From contig CALVAX010000008.1 in NCBI GenBank assembly GCA_944325605.1, forward strand, positions 36,128-100,127: 64,000 bases of DNA. Direction: 5' to 3'. Both the position numbers and the translations under genes were made by a program. The DNA comes from Candidatus Gastranaerophilales bacterium. GTDB taxonomy: Bacteria; Cyanobacteriota; Vampirovibrionia; Gastranaerophilales; Gastranaerophilaceae. This document shows positions 50,579 through 58,780 of this stretch, piece by piece. The notes under the pieces were generated by a model, which ran no database searches, was not told where the DNA came from, and saw only the letters and a program-made list of their open reading frames with translations. Position 1 is the first letter of the stretch; every line of letters starts with the position of its first letter.

Positions 50579-52366
50579 TTAAATTTCTGCCAGTTTTTCA
50601 ACCTGCAGTTCATTTACGGGCAAAAGTTCGGAATATGATATTACTTTAATATTTTCAATATACAGGGAAAGCAAGTCAAATAAAGGTTTGCGAATTTTAG
50701 GCTGAACAAGAAGAACAACATCCTCCTTATGTTCCTTCAAACTTGATATTGTTCCGCTTATGTCAGTAATTAACTTTTCAATCTCATCCGGCGGAAGTTT
50801 AATTATTGTGCTGAATTCAGTATATTGCACCGCTTCAGAAAGTGTTTTTTCAAGTTCAGGATTCAGTGTTACTGTGTATAAAATCGCACCCGTGTCTGAT
50901 TTTACGGAATATTTGTCACATATCCGTGCTGCCATTGCGGCTCTCAGGCTTTCAGCAAGAACATATGGCTGAGTATTAAATCTTGCATAATCACAAAGCC
51001 TTTCAAAAATTAGAATAACGTCCTTGACCGGAATTTCCTCGCTAATCAGAGAAACAAGTATCCGCCTTAAATCAACGGCTGAAATTCTTGCCGGAATCAG
51101 GTCATTTACAAGCGTCGGATCCTGCGAACTTACAATTTCCATAAGTTTTATAACATCAGTTCTTGTCAATATATCCTTTACGTTTTTAATACAACATTCT
51201 TTTAAGTGTTGCCGAAGAAGTGTTGAAATTTCATAATTTTTAGTATTTTTGCCTGCAAAAAAATTATCTCTCATAACCCCACGGACATAAATACGGAATT
51301 CATCAGGCCTTAAGTCCTTATCATCCAGACATCTGACTTTCGGGATAATATAACCTAGTTCATCAGTCAATTCTTTCCTTATTTCCGAAATCAGAGGAAG
51401 CATCACGTTTTCACACTCAGGATCCACATAGTTCAATAAACCCGTTCCGAGCCGGATAGATAAAATATCAACCCCGAGCCGCTCATACATTCCGTTCGGG
51501 CTGTTTAATACTGCGGAATTCGTTGTTTTTTCACTGTCTTCGGAACTTTTTGCATTCTGTTCGATTCTGTAAAACTGGTCGGCTTCTATGATTATGTCAA
51601 TTATATAAACCGCCATACACAAAACCAACATCATTAATGCTGCCGGTAAATCTTCTTTTGTCACAGGTATTATTCCAAAACAAACTAAAGACAGAAATAC
51701 AATCGCAACAATAAACACAAAGAGCAATAATACTCTGCAAGGGTTGTTTTTAAGATATTTTTTTATTTTTGAAATCTCCGACTGCGTCTTAGGTTCACTG
51801 ACAAATTTGTCGGTTTTTAAGTTTTCCTCCTGCGTATCTTGATCTTGAGCTTGATTTTGCTCTTGATTTTGTTTCTCAGAATAAAAAGACTGAGAAAGCG
51901 CAAGAGTGTAAACATCTTTATCTATCCCTCTGTCGGAATATATCTGCGCAAGTGTCTCTCTATAAATATTTTGAACAATTTCTTCCAGTTTTTTAATTCT
52001 GTCCGGATTTTCTATACTTTCCTCAGTCAGAGGTTCAAGCTTGTTTTCATCAATTAAGTAATCGTAAATCTCCGAGTTTATTTTATTAATAATCGTGTCA
52101 AAGAAACACTCCGGCACCTGACCGTTTATAATATCAGCTAATTTACAAACAGTCCATTCACCAATTGTCCTTGTGATTATTTCACATGCTCCGGGAGAAA
52201 CCTCCGGATTGGCATAAACAGCCTTTGCTGTTGTCAATATGCTGTTATATATATAGTTTTTAATAAGTTTATCCCAGTACTCGTCCAAACCTACAGGACA
52301 AACTGCTCCGGCGAGTTTAAATCTTAATTTATTTACATAATCTTTGTATCTAAAATCCCTGCTCAT
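50579..52366 (-). CDS. FlhA/SctV C-terminal domain protein lacking the canonical export channel
   Basis: A 595-residue protein. Residues ~298-580 match the cytoplasmic domain of FlhA/SctV, the type III export gate: LSIRLGTGLLNYVD, LISEIRKELTDELGYIIPKV, DLRPDEFRIYVRGV, DPTLVNDLIPARISAVDLRR, SEEIPVKDVILIFERLCDYA and the closing RKPLFDLLSLYIENIKVISY. The usual ~330-residue N-terminal domain of eight helices with its FHIPEP signature is absent. Instead there is a ~200-residue helical region with a Gln/Glu linker, then two membrane helices (about 211-233 and 239-260). The D1 part after YVRGV is shortened by roughly 70 residues. No other export gene is adjacent. Function is unknown, but homology of the C-terminal half looks firm. 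Confidence 0.75.
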   Translation of the reverse strand: MSRDFRYKDYVNKLRFKLAGAVCPVGLDEYWDKLIKNYIYNSILTTAKAVYANPEVSPGACEIITRTIGEWTVCKLADIINGQVPECFFDTIINKINSEIYDYLIDENKLEPLTEESIENPDRIKKLEEIVQNIYRETLAQIYSDRGIDKDVYTLALSQSFYSEKQNQEQNQAQDQDTQEENLKTDKFVSEPKTQSEISKIKKYLKNNPCRVLLLFVFIVAIVFLSLVCFGIIPVTKEDLPAALMMLVLCMAVYIIDIIIEADQFYRIEQNAKSSEDSEKTTNSAVLNSPNGMYERLGVDILSIRLGTGLLNYVDPECENVMLPLISEIRKELTDELGYIIPKVRCLDDKDLRPDEFRIYVRGVMRDNFFAGKNTKNYEISTLLRQHLKECCIKNVKDILTRTDVIKLMEIVSSQDPTLVNDLIPARISAVDLRRILVSLISEEIPVKDVILIFERLCDYARFNTQPYVLAESLRAAMAARICDKYSVKSDTGAILYTVTLNPELEKTLSEAVQYTEFSTIIKLPPDEIEKLITDISGTISSLKEHKEDVVLLVQPKIRKPLFDLLSLYIENIKVISYSELLPVNELQVEKLAEI

Positions 52367-52444
52367 CTGCTATCCAACTTGATATCCTTTAGTATTATAT
52401 AATTTATACAGACCATGTGCAATTTGTAAAGATAATACATAGAG

Positions 52445-52536
52445 CAGGAAAGATAATCTCTCTCCTGCCTGTAACAAAATAAAAGCGCTTTTAAAAACGG
52501 GATTCTTAGCCTGTATATATAAGGCAGGCGAAGAAT
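52445..52536. repeat. Two inverted repeats downstream of the ferritin gene
   Basis: CAGGA (52445-52449) and TCCTG (52463-52467) could form one stem. ATTCTTAGCCTG (52502-52513) and CAGGCGAAGAAT (52525-52536) form a second with one mismatch. The second ends in AAGAATGAC, like the dispersed repeat family. Neither has a strong uridine tract. Confidence 0.4.
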
Positions 52537-52547
52537 GACGGCATTGG

Positions 52548-53060
52548 TTAAGAATTGTAGCTGTGCTGCTTGTATTCCCTCTTTCCAAGTTCTTTATCAA
52601 GATGATAAAGTGCAGCCTTTTCATCCCCGAACATTTTGAGTTTCTTTATAACATCGTCGACATTTGCTTCTTCTTCAACCTGTTCCGAGATATACCAGTT
52701 GATGAAAAATCTTGTTGCAAGGTCGCATTCTTCATCTGTCATATTTGCAACACAATTTATGCTGTCAGTGACGTATTTTTCGTGTTCATAGATTCTTTCA
52801 AACACTCCTAACGCAGAGCCGAAATTGGTTTCGGGGGTTTCAATTTGTTTAAGAGAAACTTTGCCCTGACGTTCAATAATATAATCAAACAAAATCATCC
52901 CGTGGTCTACCTCTTCACGTGCCTGAACTCTCGTCCAGTTAGAAAAACCTTTAAGACCGATTTCATCAAAATATGCAGACATAGCAAGATACAAATAAGC
53001 TGAATAAAATTCTTTGTTAACCTGCTCGTTAAGTATGTTTTGAATTTTTTCACTAATCAC
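52548..53060 (-). CDS. Ferritin (non-haem, FtnA-type)
   Basis: A 170-residue four-helix iron-storage protein: NKEFYSAYLYLAMSAYFDEI (first ferroxidase Glu), FSNWTRVQAREEVDHGMILF with the E-x2-H pair, and INWYISEQVEEEANVDDV with the third-site acidic residues. The start is the GTG at 53060, because GGGAGGGC lies seven bases before it; the frame upstream only repeats the end of the superoxide reductase gene. The overlap with that gene implies coupled translation and a joint role in oxygen and iron protection. Confidence 0.93.
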   Translation of the reverse strand: MISEKIQNILNEQVNKEFYSAYLYLAMSAYFDEIGLKGFSNWTRVQAREEVDHGMILFDYIIERQGKVSLKQIETPETNFGSALGVFERIYEHEKYVTDSINCVANMTDEECDLATRFFINWYISEQVEEEANVDDVIKKLKMFGDEKAALYHLDKELGKREYKQHSYNS

Positions 53061-53448
53061 TTTTGCCCTCCCATAACCCGTGAAGATTGCAGTATTCAAG
53101 AGCGCAAACGCGTTCGCCGCCCCTTTTTATGAACATTTTAGCTTCTTCCTGCGGGTATAAATATTTAAGTTCTAACCTGTTTTTGTCATCTGAAATTGCT
53201 TCGATGAACATTATGTAGTGACTTTCTTCCATCGGATGCGGAATTGAACCCACCTGAATAATTTCTTCATTTTCATTCTGCTTTATAAATACAGGAACGT
53301 GTTTTTCTGTTTTGCCTTCTTCTTCGGTCTGCGGATTTAGAAGTTTCATCGGCTCTCCGCAGCAGACAAGTTCACCATTGCCTTCAAGAATAACCTGAAC
53401 AAGATTGCCGCAAACACTGCACCTGTATAGTTCAAGCCTTTGAGTCAT
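53053..53448 (-). CDS. Desulfoferrodoxin (superoxide reductase, two-iron class)
   Basis: A 131-residue superoxide reductase. The N-terminal desulforedoxin centre has Y-R-C-S-V-C and E-L-V-C-C-G (four Cys). The catalytic centre II uses His residues of TEKHVPVFI, IPHPMEESHYIMF and the Cys and His of LEYCNLHGLW. It reduces superoxide to peroxide without producing oxygen, typical of strict anaerobes, and lies in an operon with ferritin. AAGGAG precedes the ATG. Confidence 0.96.
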   Translation of the reverse strand: MTQRLELYRCSVCGNLVQVILEGNGELVCCGEPMKLLNPQTEEEGKTEKHVPVFIKQNENEEIIQVGSIPHPMEESHYIMFIEAISDDKNRLELKYLYPQEEAKMFIKRGGERVCALEYCNLHGLWEGKSD

Positions 53449-53610
53449 TTTTATCTCCTTTCTGAAATTACAATATCTTTAAAGAAGATTAAAAAAAATT
53501 GCGCAGCAGGAGAATTTTAAAGACCAATCGGGCAGCATAAAAAATAATATTTAATATTTTTCAACCCCGGGATGAATGCAATAAACTTTATTAACAAAAT
53601 TAAAATAAAA

Positions 53611-53869
53611 AGCCGTGCCTCTGTCTATCGAATTGAGCAGCCGGAAGTATCGGAGAATATTTTCTACTTTTATAATCAAGACACCCGCAAAGGTCACCTT
53701 AGTGCTGCTATGTTTCCATCCTGACACGGTTCGGAGTTTTACGCCGCCCTGACTATAAACATCAACAAAAATATTAACTTTTACCCCGCCCGCACAACCC
53801 TCACAACAGGCTCTGCACCCGGCATTAACTTCCGGTCGAGGGATTGCAATTCCCCGTGGAGCACGGCTT
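53611..53869 (-). ncRNA. ffs: Signal recognition particle RNA, large bacterial type
   Basis: On the minus strand the RNA opens AAGCCGTGCTCCACGGGG and closes GAGGCACGGCTT, so the ends pair (GCCGTGC with GCACGGC). A T-rich tract follows (53601-53610). The Alu-type 5' domain shows GGGGAATTGCAATCCC. The Ffh-binding hairpin reads GTGTCAGG, then ATGGAAACAT, then AGCAGCACTAAGG, with a GAAA tetraloop where GGAA is most common. Length is about 259 bases, like the long SRP RNA of Bacillus and cyanobacterial relatives. It explains most of the gene-free stretch 53449-53910. Confidence 0.92.
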
Positions 53870-53910
53870 AATATTTATATTAACACAAAAAATTACAAAT
53901 GCAAAAACCG

Positions 53911-54336
53911 TTAATAACTAATCCCGACCGGCACATATTTCCCGTGTGAATTGTAGCCGTAATGAATATGCCGCCCGCCGATTCCTGTCGGAACATAATT
54001 TCCTTTAGGATTGTATCCGTACTGAACATGATTTTCTCCGATAGAAGTCGGAACGTAATTGCCGCGCGCATTATACCCGTAATTGATTTTGTCATCTCCG
54101 ATTGAGGTCGGAACATAATCCCCTCTGGCGTTGTAGCCGTATCGAATTCGTTCATCCCCGACTGAAATCGGCACATAGTCACCATGCGAATTGTAGCCGT
54201 AATTTACACGCTGTCCTCCTATAGAAATAGGAACGTAATTGCCGTGAGCATTATATCCGTATCTGATATCGTCTGCTAACACAATACCCGCACTAAATAC
54301 TAATATTGAAAAGAAAACCAGTAAAAATTTATACAT
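53911..54336 (-). CDS. Secreted protein of six 20-residue tandem repeats
   Basis: A 141-residue protein. A signal peptide MYKFLLVFFSILVFSAGIVLA is followed by six consecutive 20-residue units with consensus I-x-Y-G-Y-N-x-x-G-x-Y-V-P-x-S-I-G, for example INYGYNARGNYVPTSIG. Each unit is coded by a 60-base repeat that has diverged at synonymous and a few other positions, showing selection on protein sequence. Periodicity suggests a beta-solenoid or extended Tyr-rich fibre. The ATG at 54336 follows AAAAGG; an upstream TTG start is unnecessary. No family is recognised. Confidence 0.75.
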   Translation of the reverse strand: MYKFLLVFFSILVFSAGIVLADDIRYGYNAHGNYVPISIGGQRVNYGYNSHGDYVPISVGDERIRYGYNARGDYVPTSIGDDKINYGYNARGNYVPTSIGENHVQYGYNPKGNYVPTGIGGRHIHYGYNSHGKYVPVGISY

Positions 54337-54354
54337 AAGAAACCTTTTCAATAA

Positions 54355-54371
54355 TTATACAGTATATTTAA
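54355..54371 (-). promoter_or_regulatory. Upstream element similar to the shared AT-rich motif
   Basis: The coding strand reads TAAATATACTGTATAAT, about 19-35 bases before the ATG at 54336. AAATATACT is the same core as before 16926 and 36083. Confidence 0.45.
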
Positions 54372-54373
54372 TA

Positions 54374-55327
54374 TTATTTCAACTCTACATCGGTAATGTA
54401 TCGGGGACGTCCTTTAACCTCAAGGAATATTTGTCCGATGTATTCACCGATTGAGCCGAGGCAGAAAAGTTCAATGCCGCCGAAAAAGCAGCTTGTTATA
54501 AGGTCAATTACCCAATCGTGCTGAAAGTGCGCAAAAAATATCTTGTTGCAAACTGCAATACTGCCGAGGATTGTCGCAACTAATGTCATCGTAAAACCCA
54601 GGATAGACACCAGCCTTAAAGGGACAACGCTGTAAGATGTAATTCCGTTTAATGCAAGCCCGCTTAAGCTAAATACATTAAATTTTGAATGGCCTGCAAA
54701 GCGCGGTTTGACATCAAAATTTACGTAAGCAGTCTTTAACCCGACGTCATAAAAGAACCCTCTTAAAAACAGATACCGCTCCTGATAAAGGTTCAAAATA
54801 TTTAATGCACGGCGGTTTACAAGGCGGAAGTCAGAGTGATTGACCGGAATATTCACACCCAGAAAATTCATTATCCTGTAAAAACAGAGTGCTGTAATTT
54901 TTTTAAAAACAGTATCCGTTTTACGGTTGTTTCTGATGCCGCACACTACGTCATAGCCCTTGCGGTATTTGTCAAGGAATTTTTCAATAGTCCATTCATC
55001 CTGCTGCAAATCCGCGTCTATAGACACCGCACAGTCACAATCAAGCCTGTGTGCGGCTTCCAAACCTGCAAGTATTGCGCGCTGGTTCCCGAAATTTCTT
55101 AGAAACCTCTGGCCTTTTATGAACCTGCTCTGCATGTGAAGTGACTTTATAATATTCCACGTGCTGTCGGCAGATCCGTCATCAACAAAATATATAAAAC
55201 TTTCTCGTCTGATTTTGTTGTTTTTGATTAAGTAATCAAGAACTTCAATCAGTTTTTCTGCAGTATTTTTTATACACAATTCCTCGTTATAACATGGAAC
55301 AACAATTGCTAATTTTGGTGTATTCAT
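54374..55327 (-). CDS. Family 2 glycosyltransferase (polyprenyl-phosphate type, GtrB/DPM1-like)
   Basis: A 317-residue membrane glycosyltransferase: LAIVVPCYNEELCI at the start, VDDGSADSTWNII, SIDADLQQDEWTI (D-x-D metal site), RLVNRRALN and, in the C-terminal third, two membrane helices. It should transfer a sugar from UDP or GDP to undecaprenyl phosphate for surface polysaccharide or protein decoration. The ATG at 55327 gives the family-typical start; a TTG six codons earlier is less likely. It is divergent from the YdjC-type deacetylase. Confidence 0.92.
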   Translation of the reverse strand: MNTPKLAIVVPCYNEELCIKNTAEKLIEVLDYLIKNNKIRRESFIYFVDDGSADSTWNIIKSLHMQSRFIKGQRFLRNFGNQRAILAGLEAAHRLDCDCAVSIDADLQQDEWTIEKFLDKYRKGYDVVCGIRNNRKTDTVFKKITALCFYRIMNFLGVNIPVNHSDFRLVNRRALNILNLYQERYLFLRGFFYDVGLKTAYVNFDVKPRFAGHSKFNVFSLSGLALNGITSYSVVPLRLVSILGFTMTLVATILGSIAVCNKIFFAHFQHDWVIDLITSCFFGGIELFCLGSIGEYIGQIFLEVKGRPRYITDVELK

Positions 55328-55393
55328 AAAAAATAATTCCTTCAATCCGTTTTTTATAATATAATATACAGGTAATTAGTCAAGGAATTAGAT

Positions 55394-56236
55394 ATGACTG
55401 ACAGAAAATTTATACTTAATGCTGATGATTTTGGCATGTCGAACGATTTTAACAGAGCAGTTCTTTATGCCTGCGAAAGAGGTCTCCTGAAGAGCGCAAG
55501 CCTCTGTGCAAACGGGCCTGCTTTTGATAATGCCGTGAACGAAATTCTTCCGGAATGTCAGTCACTCGGCGTCGGAGTTCATCTGAATATAATTGAAGGC
55601 AAAGCACTCACGCACTGTCATCTTTTAACGGATGACAACGGAAATTTCAATAAAGGCTACCTTTCGCTTATTTTAAAATCAAAAAACAAAGAGTTCCAAA
55701 AGCAGATTGAGGCGGAATTTAGAGCGCAGATAGAAAAAGCGATGAAGTTTGTAAAGCCGGATCATCTGGATTCTCATGTACACACGCACGCAATTCCTGA
55801 AATATTCAAAATTGTTGTGAAACTCGCAAAAGAATACAATATTCCATATATCCGAACCCAGCATGAAGCTTTTTACACTGTTCCAAAAGTAAGTAAACAT
55901 TTAAATCTTAGATATCCGGCAAATATATTGAAAATATTACTGCTTAACTATTTTACAAAGCTAAATAAAAAACAGCTTGAAGCGAGCGGAATAAAAACAA
56001 ATGATTACTTATTAGGAGTCGGCTATACAGGAATGATGGATAAAACGACTGTTGAATGCGGGCTTAAAGTTTTACCGGAGGTAAATTGTATTGTGGAAGC
56101 TCTTATTCATCCCTGCAAATACAACTCTAATATTAGAAACAGTCACTATAACGAATTTCTAATCACCCAGAACAAAGAGCTGGAAAACGAAATCTACAGG
56201 CTTGGCTTTGAAATTACAAATTATAAACAACTGTAA
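55394..56236 (+). CDS. YdjC/ChbG-family carbohydrate deacetylase
   Basis: A 280-residue metal-dependent deacetylase: FILNADDFGMSNDFNRAV (metal Asp pair), GVGVHLNIIEGKAL and DSHVHTHAIPEIF (metal His cluster), then LIHPCKYN near the end. The family removes acetyl groups from chito-oligosaccharides or, as HpnK/ArnD-type relatives, from lipid-linked sugars. The adjacent divergent glycosyltransferase suggests a lipid-linked or surface sugar substrate. AAGGA precedes the ATG. Its stop directly abuts the next start. Confidence 0.9.
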   Translation: MTDRKFILNADDFGMSNDFNRAVLYACERGLLKSASLCANGPAFDNAVNEILPECQSLGVGVHLNIIEGKALTHCHLLTDDNGNFNKGYLSLILKSKNKEFQKQIEAEFRAQIEKAMKFVKPDHLDSHVHTHAIPEIFKIVVKLAKEYNIPYIRTQHEAFYTVPKVSKHLNLRYPANILKILLLNYFTKLNKKQLEASGIKTNDYLLGVGYTGMMDKTTVECGLKVLPEVNCIVEALIHPCKYNSNIRNSHYNEFLITQNKELENEIYRLGFEITNYKQL

Positions 56237-58039
56237 ATGAATAAAAAAATACTTCATATAGCATATATACTCGTGTTATTTTTACTTTTTATCATTTTTG
56301 AAATTGATAAAAACACTGGCACGAGAGTTATAGAAATAATTTCTCCGACAAAAGTTGTTGTTGATTTAAACAGCAACGGCATCAAAGATGAAGGCGAAAC
56401 AATATGCGTTCCGGAAATTCAAACATTCACATCAAATATTTCAATCAATCAGAACGATTTGATGAAAGCGCTGAAACTTTCCCAATCTGATGCAATTAAT
56501 GCCGGATATATGGCTGATGAATTTGCAAAAGAATTTTTGCTAAACAAGAAAGTAAAAATTGAAATTAAGCCTGAACGCACTATGGAGTGTAAATTTGCAG
56601 ACATTTATGCTGACGGGGTAAATTATTCAAAATCTTTACGCGGCTCCGGACACGCAATAATTGAAGGTAAAACCGTTAATCCAGAACTTTTCGAACAAGA
56701 ACTTGAGGAGGCAAGGGCTTTAAATCTGGTAATCTTAAACAGAAAAAGCGGAAAATTTCACAAACTCGATTGCAGATACGGAATAAAGTCCGGTGATTTT
56801 CTTATTTTGCCGATGGCTGAGGCAGAATTACAGTTTGAAAAATGCAAATATTGTATTGTCCGCCCCGAACAAAGCGAAAAACTTAAGAAAAAAGAGGAAA
56901 AAACATTAGACAAATCAACGTACCCTGAGTATAAAGAAGTAAAAGGAATAAAATTTATACTTTCGGATTATACAAACCGTCTTTCTCCTCACACAAAATG
57001 CGACCATTATTTCTGCAAAGAAACTGTTAATCTTATAAACAACACACATTCAACCCTTGATATGGCCGTTTACGAGTGGAGTAAGATTCCTGATATCGAG
57101 CGGGCAATTCAAGCTGCAAAGGAAAGAGGTGTTCAAATCCGTGCCGTTTACGAAGTAAAACCAGATGAGCCTTTGCGTGATGAAACAGCGGAATTTCTTT
57201 CAAAAATTGAAAACAAACGCCCTGACGAAATTCCGGAAAATAAAAAACTGACTTCAATGCTTATGCATAACAAATTCATAATTTCAGATAACAAAACCAT
57301 TATGACAGGCTCAATGAACTTTTCAAGAACTGGGTTTTCAGGCTTTAACGCAAATAACGTTGTGATTATAAGTTCTCCGGAACTTGCATCCTATTACACA
57401 AAAGAGTTTGAGCAGATGTACTCAGGGCGGTTTCACACACTTAAAACGCAGATTGTGGGCGGAAATACATTTACAGTTGGCAATACAAGAATAGGCGCTT
57501 ATTTTTCTCCACAGGACAAAACCGTTGAAAATGCTCTTGTGCCGCTTGTTGAGAAAGCGGAAAAATATATTTATCTGCCTGTTTTTGTAATAACGCACAA
57601 AAAACTTACTCAATCACTGATAGATGCGAAAAACAGAGGGGTTGATGTTAAAATTATTCTCGACGCAACAAGCGTAAGGTCAAATCACACAACCCACGAA
57701 GTTTTGAGAAATGCAGGAATTCCGCTGAAAACCGAAAATTACGCAGGCAAAGTCCACAATAAATCAATGATAATTGATGATAAATACGTAATAACAGGCT
57801 CTATGAACTTCTCCAACAGCGGAGAAAACAGAAACGACGAAAACTGTCTTGTGATAGAAAACACTGAACTTGCAAAATTCTACCGCGGCTGGTTTGAATT
57901 CATCTGGAAGAAAATTCCCGACATCTACCTCAAATATTCCGTAAGACCTGAAAGCAGATATTCTGTCGGCTCCTGCTATGATGGAGTGGACAACGATTTT
58001 GACGGCAAAGTCGACTTTAACGACGACGGCTGCAGATAA
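56237..58039 (+). CDS. Secreted multidomain PLD-type nuclease with SNase-like and Ada-like zinc modules
   Basis: A 600-residue exported protein. An N-terminal membrane anchor or signal (7-22) is followed by an OB-like segment resembling staphylococcal nuclease (30-145), then a metal-binding module KFHKLDCRY with KCKYC (C179, C203, C206). Two phospholipase D domains follow, with motifs HNKFIISD (H344, K346, D351) and HNKSMIID (H507, K509, D514), each followed by GSMNFS. The tail (580-599) is C-Y-D-G-V-D-N-D-F-D-G-K-V-D-F-N-D-D-G-C, a calcium-loop type. The two HKD motifs form one active site, probably for nucleic acids (Nuc/BfiI type). It follows the deacetylase without a gap. Confidence 0.82.
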   Translation: MNKKILHIAYILVLFLLFIIFEIDKNTGTRVIEIISPTKVVVDLNSNGIKDEGETICVPEIQTFTSNISINQNDLMKALKLSQSDAINAGYMADEFAKEFLLNKKVKIEIKPERTMECKFADIYADGVNYSKSLRGSGHAIIEGKTVNPELFEQELEEARALNLVILNRKSGKFHKLDCRYGIKSGDFLILPMAEAELQFEKCKYCIVRPEQSEKLKKKEEKTLDKSTYPEYKEVKGIKFILSDYTNRLSPHTKCDHYFCKETVNLINNTHSTLDMAVYEWSKIPDIERAIQAAKERGVQIRAVYEVKPDEPLRDETAEFLSKIENKRPDEIPENKKLTSMLMHNKFIISDNKTIMTGSMNFSRTGFSGFNANNVVIISSPELASYYTKEFEQMYSGRFHTLKTQIVGGNTFTVGNTRIGAYFSPQDKTVENALVPLVEKAEKYIYLPVFVITHKKLTQSLIDAKNRGVDVKIILDATSVRSNHTTHEVLRNAGIPLKTENYAGKVHNKSMIIDDKYVITGSMNFSNSGENRNDENCLVIENTELAKFYRGWFEFIWKKIPDIYLKYSVRPESRYSVGSCYDGVDNDFDGKVDFNDDGCR

Positions 58040-58041
58040 TT

Positions 58042-58722
58042 CTAAAAGGCCTTAATGGTTTGCTGCTCGATATCAGCATTTTTAAAGGCTCTTACACATT
58101 TTTCTTCCGGCCGGCCTTTCACAAGATTAAGCAAAATGTCAAGCGGACTTTTCTTTGCTTGCTTTTTCAAATCTTCTATTGAACCAAATTTTAAAGTGGT
58201 GGTTCCTATATTTTCTATATTTGAAACATCTATATTTTGTTCATAAATATATTCAATTGCATTTTTTCTACGTGTATAAATTGATTTATATAATGCGCTG
58301 TCGCCGTTTAATATCCCTGTATTAGCTGATTGCGGGCGGACTTTTAATTTTGAAATATCCATACCCTTCGTCGGAATTTTTAGAAGCACTATATCTAAGC
58401 CATTAGTTACATCTTCGAAGTTACAAATATTTTTGCAAAATAATGCTGTTCCGAGATTAGCCTCTGCATTTGGTGTTTGAATCACTGTATTCGCCCATCG
58501 CTTTGAAAAGTTTTGCATATCAAACATAAACACCCCGTCTAAGTTGCTCATGCCACAGTCCGGTGAGGTATGAATCTTTCCGCTTTTGAGAATTGATTCA
58601 TAGTTCTGCTTTGTTGTCATATGATACAAATACCGCGGAATATCCGGTTTGCCTGTTTTTTCAATCAGTCTTCCGCCTTTGATTAATCTTCTGCCCAGTT
58701 TGTATAGTCCTGATGCAAGCAT
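58042..58722 (-). CDS. Possible ADP-ribosyltransferase-fold protein (DarT/KptA-like motif)
   Basis: A 226-residue protein with AAGGAG before the ATG. Residues ~30-60 read RYLYHMTTKQNYESILKSGK, the L-Y-H-x-T...I-L-x-x-G pattern that binds NAD in DarT, KptA and related ARTs. GVFMFDMQNFSKRW follows, and further on DIVLLKIPTKG and AIEYIYEQNID, where an ART Glu would be expected. The N-terminal ~25 residues are a basic amphipathic helix and there is no Sec signal. It could be a nucleic-acid or protein modifier or an effector. The antitoxin macrodomain expected for DarT is not adjacent. Identification rests on motif spacing only. Confidence 0.5.
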   Translation of the reverse strand: MLASGLYKLGRRLIKGGRLIEKTGKPDIPRYLYHMTTKQNYESILKSGKIHTSPDCGMSNLDGVFMFDMQNFSKRWANTVIQTPNAEANLGTALFCKNICNFEDVTNGLDIVLLKIPTKGMDISKLKVRPQSANTGILNGDSALYKSIYTRRKNAIEYIYEQNIDVSNIENIGTTTLKFGSIEDLKKQAKKSPLDILLNLVKGRPEEKCVRAFKNADIEQQTIKAF

Positions 58723-58780
58723 AATTTTCTCCTTAAATTTCCCCTTATTTATATAAAGGAAAAATTAATGAAAAAATTGC

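Noticed and set aside
53911..54336. CRISPR-like periodicity
   Set aside because: The 60-base periodic units are codons of a protein repeat in one open frame with a signal peptide, and there is no identical repeat with unique spacers.
58042..58722. Complete DarTG toxin-antitoxin pair
   Set aside because: No macrodomain gene is adjacent; the neighbour on that strand is a VWA protein.
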